The notes under the pieces: model-generated
Told to the model about the DNA's origin: nothing
Database searches by the model: none
The model's input: the letters and a program-made list of their open reading frames with translations, nothing else
Part shown: positions 40,096 through 49,967 of the stretch, one piece after another
Numbering within the stretch: position 1 is the stretch's first letter
Layout: every line of letters begins with the position of its first letter
Program-made: the position numbers and the translations under genes
Assembly (NCBI GenBank): GCA_021404685.1
Contig: QWHC01000024.1
Span: 1-50,061, forward strand
Source: Chloroflexi bacterium CFX4
GTDB lineage: Bacteria; Chloroflexota; Anaerolineae; Aggregatilineales; UBA2796
DNA: 50,061 nucleotides
Direction: 5' to 3'

Positions 40096-41742
40096 TCAGA
40101 CCAACGGCTGTTGGTCACCATTGATGGGCGCACGCCGATCTCGCTTGAAGGTGATGTTACTAGGCGGCAGTTCGGGCATTGTGCCTTCGAGCAGTTCTTC
40201 AATGGTCAAGATTTGCAGGCGCGGATAGCGTTTGTTCATGCCAACCGAGTAGTAGCTGCCGGCTTCGAGTGCCTCTTGGCGCATGGGTGCAGTCGGCGGC
40301 TCCAATGTGATGAAGATGGCAATCGCAGCTTTTTCGCGCTCCAGCACACCTTTCAAATCGCGTATATCACCAACCTTGACCGCGCCGCTTTTTACCTGAA
40401 TAACGACGCGCTTTGCCTTTTCGTCCGCGTCATCCACGAAAACAAGCGTGCCATCTATGCCGCTATCAGCGCCTTTTTTGCCCTTCTTGCTGTCAAGTTC
40501 ACCGCCGGCAGGGCGTGCCTTGATAAGCGAGAGCGCCCACCACTGGAATTGATAACGGTCTGCCTTAGCCAGTTCGCGGGCAGTGGGCAGGTCTTTTGGC
40601 ACGCGCACCACTTCGTACTGCACAGCGTTGTCAAAGCGATCATGCAGGCGGAAACGATTCATGGCAATAGCAAGGTGCGTAATGTCTATGCCAATCCAAC
40701 GCCTGCCAAGCTGCTGCGCGGCAACAATGGCTGTGCCGCAGCCGCAAAACGGATCGAGGACGAGATCACCGGGTTGGCTGCTGGCGGCGATAATTCGCTC
40801 TAGGAGTGCCAACGGCTTCTGTGTTGGATAGCCTGTCCGTTCTGCGGCGTGCGCGCTAACAGGTGGAATGTCATCCCAGAGGTTTTGAACTACTTCACCA
40901 GCAAGTTCATCAAGATAACGTTTACGTTGAATGCGCCCGCTTTTAGATTTTGGGAAATGTAAGCGCTCTTCTTTATCCCATTGCTCCATCACTGCTTTGG
41001 AAATTGCCCAACCATTCTCAGGTGGCTTATAGCCTTTATATTCATACATCAGGTTTGGGCGTTTTGATGGGCTGGCTAGGTTATCAATGCGGTAGCGGCG
41101 ACCTTTGTCGTCTATATGTCTGAAAAACTTCTCAATATAGTTCGGATCATTTCTTCTATAGACAGGTTGCAAAGGTGCCGCTTCGCTACGGGCATAGTGT
41201 AGAATGAAATCGGTCATTTCGCCCCAGCGTTTCATTGGTTTATTGGTGTGGCTGCGCCCTGTTGTGCGTTTCCAGATGATCTGCCCACGAAAATTTTTGA
41301 CGCCAAAGATCGTGTCCAGAACTATTCTAAGGTAGTGGCTGGCAGTGGCATCGCAATGCAGATATAAACTGCCCGTTGGCTTCAGCACGCGGTGCAGTTC
41401 CAGCAGGCGTGCCGTCATCATGACAAGGTATGCCATCATCTGGTTAGCGCCGATGATGGTACGCAGTGCTTCAATCATGCGCGAAATGCGGTCGGGCGTC
41501 TCGGTCAACAGGTTTTCGTAGGTGTTGCGCGCATTCCGATCCCAGTGCCAAGTGTCCTCAAAGGCGATGATTTGCGCGTCTGCCTCGATGCCGCTTTCAT
41601 CACGGAACAGCACATTGTAATTGCGGTTGCTGTTGAAGGGTGGATCAAGGTAGATCAAGTCCACGCTGGCATCGGGGATGTATTCGCGCAAAATCTCTAA
41701 GTTATCACCGCAAAACAGCCTGTTTTGAAAGGTCTCACTCAC
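40096..41742 (-). CDS. Beta-class DNA methyltransferase fused to Mrr-like nuclease domain
   Basis: 548 residues from the GTG at 41742. Methyltransferase part: motif IV DPPF (33-36) precedes motif I FCGCGT (332-337), with a target-recognition segment between them (about 155-310). That order defines beta-class N6-adenine or N4-cytosine methylases. The C-terminal domain (about 390-520) reads FQWWALSLI, then KKGADSGIDG (Asp430) and VVIQVKSG (Gln449-x-Lys451), then RDLKGVLEREKAAIAIFITLE. This is the D...QxK core of Mrr-type PD-(D/E)xK nucleases. One chain may thus methylate and cut. An open frame runs back to TTG 41811, but that codon lacks a ribosome site and coincides with a likely -35; GAGG precedes the GTG. 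Confidence 0.85.
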   Translation of the reverse strand: MSETFQNRLFCGDNLEILREYIPDASVDLIYLDPPFNSNRNYNVLFRDESGIEADAQIIAFEDTWHWDRNARNTYENLLTETPDRISRMIEALRTIIGANQMMAYLVMMTARLLELHRVLKPTGSLYLHCDATASHYLRIVLDTIFGVKNFRGQIIWKRTTGRSHTNKPMKRWGEMTDFILHYARSEAAPLQPVYRRNDPNYIEKFFRHIDDKGRRYRIDNLASPSKRPNLMYEYKGYKPPENGWAISKAVMEQWDKEERLHFPKSKSGRIQRKRYLDELAGEVVQNLWDDIPPVSAHAAERTGYPTQKPLALLERIIAASSQPGDLVLDPFCGCGTAIVAAQQLGRRWIGIDITHLAIAMNRFRLHDRFDNAVQYEVVRVPKDLPTARELAKADRYQFQWWALSLIKARPAGGELDSKKGKKGADSGIDGTLVFVDDADEKAKRVVIQVKSGAVKVGDIRDLKGVLEREKAAIAIFITLEPPTAPMRQEALEAGSYYSVGMNKRYPRLQILTIEELLEGTMPELPPSNITFKRDRRAPINGDQQPLV

Positions 41743-41782
41743 AGCCACCTCGCACGCTTTGGGATAAGACAAGTGTTCGGTA

Positions 41783-41811
41783 AGTGTCGCACGTTTTAAG
41801 GGAGAAGTCAA
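41783..41811 (-). promoter_or_regulatory. Possible promoter of the DNA methyltransferase gene
   Basis: Minus-strand TTGACT (41806-41811), 17-nt spacer, GACACT (41783-41788). The -10 is weak. If real, the transcript would start about 35 nt before the GTG at 41742. Confidence 0.4.
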
Positions 41812-41941
41812 GCGCGCTGGGCAGTTGGGCGTGCTGAAACTGAGGATAGAGCATGTTCAAGTTTAGCGCCATTAACTATCCAGCGAAATTCATTACGCAC
41901 ATAATTCGCCACTCCCATCACACTCGCACACTTGCCTAAAA

Positions 41942-41959
41942 AGCGCTCTAATTAGCGCT
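41942..41959. promoter_or_regulatory. Paired AGCGCT motif upstream of aldo/keto reductase
   Basis: AGCGCTCTAATTAGCGCT contains two self-complementary AGCGCT units with a 6-nt spacer (12-nt period), 45 nt before the ATG. It could be an operator. Nothing else stands out in the gap 41812-42004. Confidence 0.35.
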
Positions 41960-42004
41960 ATCTTTCGTGGTGCAGTGTTTGCGCCTAATATGGAGGTTTG
42001 ACTC

Positions 42005-42865
42005 ATGATTCCGACTTTGCCCTTCGGACGGACGAATCACCTCAGTACACGGATCATTTTCGGCGGTTTTGCGCTTGCCTACTGCACGCAAGCCGAGGCG
42101 GACCGCACCTTAGAACTGCTCTTTGAATATGGTATCAACCATATTGATACAGCAGCTAACTACGGTGACTCAGAACTACGGATTGGACCGTGGATGCCGC
42201 GCTACCGCGACCGCTTTTTCCTTGCCACCAAGACGCAAGAGCGCACCTACAGCGCCGCACGCGATCAAATTCGGCGCTCGCTGGACCGTCTGCAAACCGA
42301 TCACCTCGATCTAATCCAACTCCACTACCTCGTAGACGAGACAGAATGGCAAGTGGCAATGGGTGCTGGCGGCGCCTTGGAAGCTGCTATTGACGCCCGT
42401 GCGGAAGGTTTGGTGCGCTATATTGGTGTGACAGGGCATGATTTAATCGTCGTGAAACGCCACATGCAATCCTTAGAGCGCTTCACCTTTGATTCAATCC
42501 TGCTGCCGTATAACTATCTTCTGATGCAGAACGCTGAGTATGCGAGCGGCTTCAAGGCGCTCATGGCAACCTGTGCGGCGGATAACATCGCTGTGCAGAC
42601 CATCAAGAGCATCGCCCGCGGCTTATGGCAGCACAGCGCGCCGCGCCATGCCAGTGTGTGGTATGAGCCGCTTACCGAACAAGCGCATATTGATCTGGCA
42701 GTGCATTGGGTGCTAAGCCGTCCTAACATCTTTTTGAACACGGTTGGCGATCTGAACTTGCTGCCCAAAGTGCTGGATGCAGCCAAACGCTTTGAAAGCA
42801 CACCTAGCGAGGAGGCTATGCAAAACCTGATGCGGGAAGCCGGCATCACCCCTATGTTCAGTTAG
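42005..42865 (+). CDS. Aldo/keto reductase
   Basis: 286 residues, TIM barrel. Catalytic tetrad: Asp in [12 protein letters not shown] and its Tyr (NYGDSE), Lys in FLATKTQER, and His in [10 protein letters not shown]. The C-terminal NADPH-binding part is shorter and less classical ([22 protein letters not shown]) than in E. coli-type AKRs. It should reduce an aldehyde or ketone with NAD(P)H; substrate unknown. GGAGG lies 8-10 nt before the ATG at 42005. A strong hairpin follows, so it is probably monocistronic. Confidence 0.9.
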   Translation: MIPTLPFGRTNHLSTRIIFGGFALAYCTQAEADRTLELLFEYGINHIDTAANYGDSELRIGPWMPRYRDRFFLATKTQERTYSAARDQIRRSLDRLQTDHLDLIQLHYLVDETEWQVAMGAGGALEAAIDARAEGLVRYIGVTGHDLIVVKRHMQSLERFTFDSILLPYNYLLMQNAEYASGFKALMATCAADNIAVQTIKSIARGLWQHSAPRHASVWYEPLTEQAHIDLAVHWVLSRPNIFLNTVGDLNLLPKVLDAAKRFESTPSEEAMQNLMREAGITPMFS

Positions 42866-42881
42866 CGTGTTTCATAAGCAC

Positions 42882-42909
42882 TGACGGGTCGGACTTGTCC
42901 GACCCGTCA
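42882..42909 (+). terminator. Terminator hairpin after aldo/keto reductase
   Basis: TGACGGGTCGGA (42882-42893) pairs perfectly with TCCGACCCGTCA (42898-42909), 12 bp, CTTG tetraloop, followed by ATTAT. Confidence 0.75.
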
Positions 42910-42945
42910 ATTATCGGCACAAAATTCGGCATCCTCCCCAGCCTC

Positions 42946-42989
42946 ACCACGTCTCTTTTGTTGAAGTCTTGCCCAAGACGTGGTATGTT
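42946..42989 (+). promoter_or_regulatory. Promoter with flanking inverted repeats, isomerase gene
   Basis: TTGAAG (42961-42966), 17-nt spacer, TATGTT (42984-42989). ACCACGTCT (42946-42954) and AGACGTGGT (42976-42984) form a 9-bp inverted repeat spanning the -35. GTCTTG and CAAGAC (6-2-6) form a second palindrome inside the spacer. The arrangement suggests repressor control. Confidence 0.5.
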
Positions 42990-43035
42990 CTTGAGCGCCT
43001 ACCAGATTTTTGCAGACTCGGAGCCTTTGCCCTGC

Positions 43036-44100
43036 ATGATTCTCGATGATCCCGACGCCCTGCGCGCCTTAGATACTTACGGCATGTTCAGCCGCCTTGA
43101 CCGCGCCGCGGACGACATGCACGCCGTTTGGCAAATGCAGGACGCCTTGCCGCTGCCCGAAAGCTACCGCTTCATAGATAAGATTGTGATCGCAGCAGTC
43201 AGTGATGCCGCTGTGGCGGCGGATCTATTCGCGGCACTGGTTGCCGACTCACTCAACTTGCCAATCACGGTCTGCCGCAGCTACGAACTGCCTGCCCATG
43301 CCGACGGACAGGCGACGCTTGTCGTCCTGCTCGATCACAGTGGCGATACCGAAGAGACGTTCAGCGCCTTTGAGCTGGCAGATGCACGCGGCACGCAAAT
43401 TTTGGCGATCACAAGTGGCGGTGCTTTAGCCGAATACGCCCTGCAATCAGGCATTACGCTGTGGCGCTACGCGCTGGACGGCGTTTCGCGGCTTGCCTTT
43501 TACAGTCAGGTAGCCCTGCTGCTCACGCTGGTGGAAAAGCTCGGTCTAGTGCGCGATCTTAGCACGGATCGGCTGGGGACGATTTTGATGATGCACCAAA
43601 CCGCAGGCGATTTCGGCATCACCGCCGAGCCGACGCGCAATTCTGCCAAGCGGCTGGCAGGGCAGATGATCGGGCGCGTGCCGCTGATCTACGGTGCAGG
43701 TTTCATGGCGCCTGTGGCGCGCCGTTGGCAGCTCAGCCTTCAACAGAACGCTAAGGCATTTGCCTTGTGTGATGAATTGCCCAACCTTGATTATAATCTG
43801 CTGCAAAGCCTGACCAACCTGCCTGAGCCTGTGCGGATTGCCGCCGTGAACCTTGCCGCGCCGCGTTATGATCATCCGCGTGTGGTGCTGCGCCAAGAAC
43901 TGACGCGCCGTGCCTTGATGGAAGAGGGCATTGTGCCAGATACAGTGACGGGCTTGGGCGAGAGCGCGCTTGCTCAGGCAATCACCGCCGCGCAATATGG
44001 CGATTATGTCAGTTGCTATCTGGCGGCGCTCTATCAGGTTGACCCAACACCAACGCCAAGCATCGCACGGCTAATTGATCACTTACACAGCGTACGATAA
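43036..44100 (+). CDS. Bifunctional phosphoglucose/phosphomannose isomerase-like (SIS)
   Basis: 354 residues from the ATG at 43036; GGAG lies about 12 nt upstream, and MILDDPDALRALDTYGMFSRL resembles the usual N-terminus of the family. Earlier in-frame starts lie inside the promoter or hairpin. Two SIS domains: about 40-150 (VIAAVSDAAVAADLFAALVAD; LVVLLDHSGDTEETFSAFELA is the phosphosugar Ser/Thr loop) and about 190-350 (GRVPLIYGAGFMAPVARRWQLSLQQNAKA). The family interconverts fructose-6-P with glucose-6-P and mannose-6-P in glycolysis and nucleotide-sugar supply. The usual GSG of the first domain reads AVSDAA, so activity is not certain. Confidence 0.82.
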   Translation: MILDDPDALRALDTYGMFSRLDRAADDMHAVWQMQDALPLPESYRFIDKIVIAAVSDAAVAADLFAALVADSLNLPITVCRSYELPAHADGQATLVVLLDHSGDTEETFSAFELADARGTQILAITSGGALAEYALQSGITLWRYALDGVSRLAFYSQVALLLTLVEKLGLVRDLSTDRLGTILMMHQTAGDFGITAEPTRNSAKRLAGQMIGRVPLIYGAGFMAPVARRWQLSLQQNAKAFALCDELPNLDYNLLQSLTNLPEPVRIAAVNLAAPRYDHPRVVLRQELTRRALMEEGIVPDTVTGLGESALAQAITAAQYGDYVSCYLAALYQVDPTPTPSIARLIDHLHSVR

Positions 44101-44172
44101 ATCTTTTTAAGAAAGCCACAGCACAACTTTGTTGATCGGCATTTGTGGCATGTTCATTGGGAGATGAAACGC

Positions 44173-45270
44173 ATGACCGACACGGTGAAACCTGACCATG
44201 TCCGCCTGTTTATTCCGGGTCCGACTGAGGTGCGGCGCGAGATTCTAGAGGCGCAAAGCCGCTGGATGATCGGGCATCGCGGCTCGGATTTTGAGGCACT
44301 TTTTGCCAGCGTGCAGGGCAAACTGCGCCAGTTGTTCTACACGCAGTCGCGTGTCTATGTCTCTACCTCATCTGGCACCGGGCTGTGGGAAGCTGCCTCA
44401 CGCAACTGCATTCGTGATGACAAGAAAGTGCTGCACTTGGTCAATGGCTCATTCAGCGAGCGCTGGTATGAGATCAGCAAGTCCAACGGCAAGCAGGCAG
44501 AGGCGATTGAGGTGGACTGGGGACTTGCCGTCAAGCCTGATCAGTTGGCAGAACGTCTACGCGCTGAACACTATGATGCGGTGGCAATTGTGCTGAACGA
44601 GACCAGCACCGGTGTCAAGAATCCGCTTGAGGAAATGGCAGCCATCATCCGCCAATATCCTGAGACGCTGATTTTGGTGGATGCTGTCAGCATTTTGGGC
44701 GGCTACAAGATTGACTTTGACGCGCTCGGCTTGGATGTGCTGCTGACCTCAACGCAAAAGGCGATGGCGCTGCCGCCTGGCTTGGCGTTCGCTGCTGTCT
44801 CCGACCGCGTTTTGGAACGTGCCAAGCAAGTGCCATATCGCGGCTACTACTTCGACTTTGTGGAGCTGGAGAAGTTCCTCGTCAAGAACAACACGCCTTC
44901 CACACCGAACATCTCGCTGCTGTATGCCACTGATCAGCAGCTTGATTTCATGCTGGCAGAGGGCTTGGAAGCACGCTTCGCCCGCCACGAACAGATGGCG
45001 CAGGCAACGCGGGATTGGGTGGCGGAAGCAGGCTTCGGCATGTTCTCTGAGGAAGGTTACCACTCGCCCACTGTGACGACGGTTGCCAACACACGCGGCA
45101 TTGATGTGAAGGCGCTTAACAAGTTCCTCAAAGCGCGTGGCATGACGATCTCGGATGGCTATGGCAAGCTGAAGGATAAAACCTTCCGCATCGCGCACAT
45201 GGGCGATCTTATGCCCACCGATATGAACGAACTTTTTGCCGCCATGAACGACTTCTTGGCGCAAGCCTAG
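44173..45270 (+). CDS. Class V aminotransferase (alanine/serine-glyoxylate type)
   Basis: 365 residues from the ATG at 44173; GGGAGA lies 9-10 nt upstream. PLP fold type I, class V: LFIPGPTEVRREILEAQSRWMIGHRGSDFEAL is the signature start of serine-glyoxylate and alanine-glyoxylate aminotransferases. VSTSSGTGLWEAA binds the PLP phosphate, NETSTGV and VDAVSILGG contact the ring, and STQKAMALPPGLA bears the Schiff-base Lys. It transfers an amino group from serine or alanine to glyoxylate or hydroxypyruvate. The PLP fold alone does not separate it from phosphoserine-type enzymes. A hairpin follows the gene. Confidence 0.92.
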   Translation: MTDTVKPDHVRLFIPGPTEVRREILEAQSRWMIGHRGSDFEALFASVQGKLRQLFYTQSRVYVSTSSGTGLWEAASRNCIRDDKKVLHLVNGSFSERWYEISKSNGKQAEAIEVDWGLAVKPDQLAERLRAEHYDAVAIVLNETSTGVKNPLEEMAAIIRQYPETLILVDAVSILGGYKIDFDALGLDVLLTSTQKAMALPPGLAFAAVSDRVLERAKQVPYRGYYFDFVELEKFLVKNNTPSTPNISLLYATDQQLDFMLAEGLEARFARHEQMAQATRDWVAEAGFGMFSEEGYHSPTVTTVANTRGIDVKALNKFLKARGMTISDGYGKLKDKTFRIAHMGDLMPTDMNELFAAMNDFLAQA

Positions 45271-45284
45271 CACAATGACGCAAA

Positions 45285-45306
45285 TGGGCGGGATTTTTCC
45301 CGCCCA
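45285..45306. terminator. Terminator hairpin after class V aminotransferase
   Basis: TGGGCGGGA (45285-45293) pairs perfectly with TCCCGCCCA (45298-45306), TTTT loop, 14 nt past the stop. Confidence 0.65.
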
Positions 45307-45326
45307 CAACATCCCAGCATAAGCTT

Positions 45327-46574
45327 ATGGCATCTTTTTGGTTCATCTCTGCGCCCTTAGCAGGTCACACCGATTGGGGCGGAATGCTCAAAACGGCGCA
45401 GCACCTGCACGCGAATGGTCATGCTGTGCGGTGGGTTTCCGAGCCACCGTTGGAGAGCCTAATCAGTGGGGCGGGCATTCCCTTCGCACCGATTGCCGCC
45501 AGCGGTTGGGCGTGGCTTGCGCCGCCGCCCGCCGATCTTCGCAGCATGAATCCAGCCGAGTCGATGTTCCTGCGCTATCGGCGCGCCCTTGATACGTGGC
45601 TGAGCGAAGACCTTATGCCGCCCGCCTTCGAGGCGATCCTCGCCCTTGCCGCCGAACGTGGCGCACCTGATTTGATCGTGACCGATCCGTTTCTGAGTGC
45701 AGTCGCCTTCGCCGCCGAAAAACTCAGCGTCCCAATGGCAGTCACAGGGTGGGTTGCCGGTCAGCCTTTGGATGAAGATAGAATGTATGCCGTTCAGAGC
45801 GACCTGAGCAAGCTGAGCCGCGAGCGCATTGAGCGGCTTAAGGTGTTGTTCGGTGTGCGCGGCATCAACTTTTCGGAAGGTGCTGCACCTTCCGTGCAAT
45901 CACCGCATTTGCACATCAGCTATTTCAACCGTGCGTGGTATCAGGCTGATCCAGCGCCACTGCCGCAGACTCACTTTGTGGGTGGCTCAGTTGATGCACC
46001 CACAACACCTGTGCCGCACTGGTTGGCAGACATTCCCGAAAATGCGCCGTTAGCGCTCATCACCTTAGGCAGCGTGTTCACCGGCGATCTTGGCTTCTAC
46101 AGTTGGGCAGCACAAGCAGCGGCACGGCTGGGCATGATTCCCATTGTCGTGCTGGGCAAAAATCCGCTGGCGCCTGAGAAGAAGGCGGAATTGATAGCAG
46201 CACTGCCACACGGCACACGGCTGCTCTCCTGGGTAGATTATGATCACGTCTTTCCGCGCTTAACGGTGATTGTGCATCACGGCGGTATGGGAACGACGCA
46301 CCGCGCTGCCGTACAGGGCATTCCGCAGGTCGTTGTGCCGCACGCCGCTGATCAGCGTGGGCAGGCGCGCCGCGTGGCACAGGCGAAGGTCGGCTTGAAC
46401 CTGAGCGCGCACGACGTGCGAAACGGGCAGCTCTTGCCCGCCATCCGCGCCGTGACCACCGATCAGGCAGTCTTGCATAACGCACGCCGTTTAGCAGCAG
46501 ATTTGGCGGCGCTAGGCGGTAAAGTTCGCGCTGCTGACTTGTTGATCGCGCTTGCCCAAAGCGCATCCGCCTAA
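45327..46574 (+). CDS. UGT/MGT-type glycosyltransferase (GT1)
   Basis: 415 residues, GT-B fold. The N-terminal half begins FWFISAPLAGHTDWGGML (acceptor side). The C-terminal half has LALITLGSVFTGD, then WVDYDHVFPRLTVIVHHGGMGTTHRAAVQGIPQVVVPHAADQRGQARRV, the GT1 signature with HHGGxGT and the sugar-binding D-Q pair. It transfers a sugar from a nucleotide donor to a small hydrophobic acceptor, such as a lipid, sterol-like molecule or macrolide. Acceptor unknown. It follows the class V aminotransferase by 56 nt beyond a hairpin, and no clear ribosome binding site is seen. Confidence 0.9.
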   Translation: MASFWFISAPLAGHTDWGGMLKTAQHLHANGHAVRWVSEPPLESLISGAGIPFAPIAASGWAWLAPPPADLRSMNPAESMFLRYRRALDTWLSEDLMPPAFEAILALAAERGAPDLIVTDPFLSAVAFAAEKLSVPMAVTGWVAGQPLDEDRMYAVQSDLSKLSRERIERLKVLFGVRGINFSEGAAPSVQSPHLHISYFNRAWYQADPAPLPQTHFVGGSVDAPTTPVPHWLADIPENAPLALITLGSVFTGDLGFYSWAAQAAARLGMIPIVVLGKNPLAPEKKAELIAALPHGTRLLSWVDYDHVFPRLTVIVHHGGMGTTHRAAVQGIPQVVVPHAADQRGQARRVAQAKVGLNLSAHDVRNGQLLPAIRAVTTDQAVLHNARRLAADLAALGGKVRAADLLIALAQSASA

Positions 46575-46604
46575 GATGTTGCCGAAAACTTGCCGAATCG
46601 CACC

Positions 46605-46633
46605 TTGACGTGCGTCTCGCCTCGCACTATAAT
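46605..46633 (+). promoter_or_regulatory. Strong promoter of the str operon
   Basis: TTGACG (46605-46610), exactly 17 nt, TATAAT (46628-46633). The best sigma-70-type match in the window. Transcription should start near 46640, giving a leader of about 205 nt. Confidence 0.85.
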
Positions 46634-46639
46634 CCCCTA

Positions 46640-46844
46640 TTGCTGTTACTGGGCGGAACCCAACCTTGCGTGACAAGGCAATGGCTTCCGAATTGAGTTT
46701 GGTCACCGTCGGTGGAGCCATCCCGCCTGCTTTGCAGCCTTGCGTGATGGCTCACCGTTTTGGTTGGAGAAGACGGGCGTAGCGCCATAAGCAGCCATAC
46801 GCCCGTTTGCGCGCCCGAAAGAGAAATGAGCTACGGAGTGCTTC
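46640..46844 (+). promoter_or_regulatory. Structured leader of the str operon, possible RNA switch
   Basis: CCTTGCGTGA occurs twice (46664-46673, 46738-46747), each followed by an ATGGCT element. The segment GGAGCCAT (46714-46721) can pair with the upstream ATGGCTTCC (46681-46689), or more stably with the downstream GATGGCTC (46746-46753). The latter extends to CGGTG/CACCG for 12 bp with one bulge (46710-46722 with 46746-46757). The pairings exclude each other. A 9-bp hairpin ACGGGCGTA/TACGCCCGT (46773-46781/46798-46806) lies 38 nt before the rpsL start. I do not recognise a catalogued leader family. Confidence 0.5.
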
Positions 46845-47294
46845 ATGCCGACAATTAATCAGCTTGTGCGGAAGGGACGCCGCCCGAAGAAGGGCAAGAG
46901 CAAGTCCCCCGCCCTACAATACACTTTTAATTCCTATAGCCAGACGCGCACACGCCAGCCGAAGGGTTCGCCCCAAAAGCGCGGCGTTTGCACCGTCGTG
47001 CGTACCATGACGCCCAAGAAACCCAATTCGGCGTTGCGGAAGATTGCCCGTGTGCGCCTCACCAACCAAATTGAGGTAACCGCCTATATTCCCGGCGAAG
47101 GGCATGGCTTGCAAGAACACAGCGTCGTGATGATCCGCGGCGGGCGTGTGAAAGACCTGCCCGGCGTGCGCTACCACATTGTGCGTGGCAAGCTGGACTG
47201 CGACGGCGTGAAGAACCGCCAGCAAGGGCGCAGCAAGTACGGCGCGAAACGTCCGAAGAAGGGCGCAGCGGCTGCACCGGCGAAGAAGAAGTAA
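46845..47294 (+). CDS. rpsL: 30S ribosomal protein S12
   Basis: 149 residues. [20 protein letters not shown] opens the protein. [16 protein letters not shown] holds the Lys contacting the decoding site and streptomycin, and [13 protein letters not shown] and [18 protein letters not shown] follow. Compared with E. coli S12, about 15-20 additional residues lie before PQKRGVCT (around residues 25-45), a feature I associate with Chloroflexota. The tail is Lys/Ala-rich. No unusual residue at the streptomycin-linked Lys positions is evident. GGAG precedes the ATG. First gene of the str operon. Confidence 0.98.
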   Translation: MPTINQLVRKGRRPKKGKSKSPALQYTFNSYSQTRTRQPKGSPQKRGVCTVVRTMTPKKPNSALRKIARVRLTNQIEVTAYIPGEGHGLQEHSVVMIRGGRVKDLPGVRYHIVRGKLDCDGVKNRQQGRSKYGAKRPKKGAAAAPAKKK

Positions 47295-47306
47295 GAGGAT
47301 TGCTCA

Positions 47307-47777
47307 ATGCCAAGAAGATTCAGACCACTGCCCCGCCCAACCCTGCCCGATATTCGCTATAACAGCGTCCTGATCGGCATGATCATCAACCGTATGATGT
47401 ATAGCGGCAAGAAAAGCACCGCCCGCAAGATTTTCTACACGGCGATGGATTTGGTGGGCGACCGTGCCAAGCGCGACCCAATGGAAGTGCTGGAGAGCGC
47501 CCTGCGGAACGCCACACCGACGGTTGAAGTGAAGCCCAAGCGCGTTGGTGGCTCTACCTACCAAGTGCCTATGGACGTAGACAAAGAGCGCGGTGAAGCG
47601 CTTGCCATGCGCTGGATTTTGAGCGCTGCCCGTGCGCGCAGCGGACGCAGCATGGCAGAAAAATTGGCAGCCGAAATTATGGACGCCTTCAACAACACGG
47701 GTGCTGCGGTGAAGAAAAAGGAAGAGACGCACCGCATGGCAGAGGCAAACCGCGCCTTTGCCCACTACCGCTGGTAA
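47307..47777 (+). CDS. rpsG: 30S ribosomal protein S7
   Basis: 156 residues, full length for S7. MPRRFRPLPRPTLPDIRYNSVLI starts the rRNA-binding N-terminus; INRMMYSGKKSTARKIFY, GGSTYQVPMDV and ALRWIL-like AMRWILSAAR are conserved. It organises the head of the small subunit by binding the 3-prime domain of 16S rRNA, and in many bacteria represses its own operon. GAGGA lies 6-10 nt before the ATG. It follows rpsL by 12 nt. Confidence 0.98.
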   Translation: MPRRFRPLPRPTLPDIRYNSVLIGMIINRMMYSGKKSTARKIFYTAMDLVGDRAKRDPMEVLESALRNATPTVEVKPKRVGGSTYQVPMDVDKERGEALAMRWILSAARARSGRSMAEKLAAEIMDAFNNTGAAVKKKEETHRMAEANRAFAHYRW

Positions 47778-47828
47778 GCGGGCTGTGCATCGCACGTAGG
47801 GACTAACAGGAGAAAGCCTTCTAAAGCT

Positions 47829-49931
<2,103 letters not shown>

Positions 49932-49967
49932 ATTCGGCAACTGACTACGGAGGTAAAGAAACCAACC

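Noticed and set aside
42895..43035. Isomerase start upstream of 43036
   Set aside because: The earliest frame start (TTG) lies in the terminator hairpin and the ATG at 42985 coincides with the -10; family N-terminus begins at 43036.
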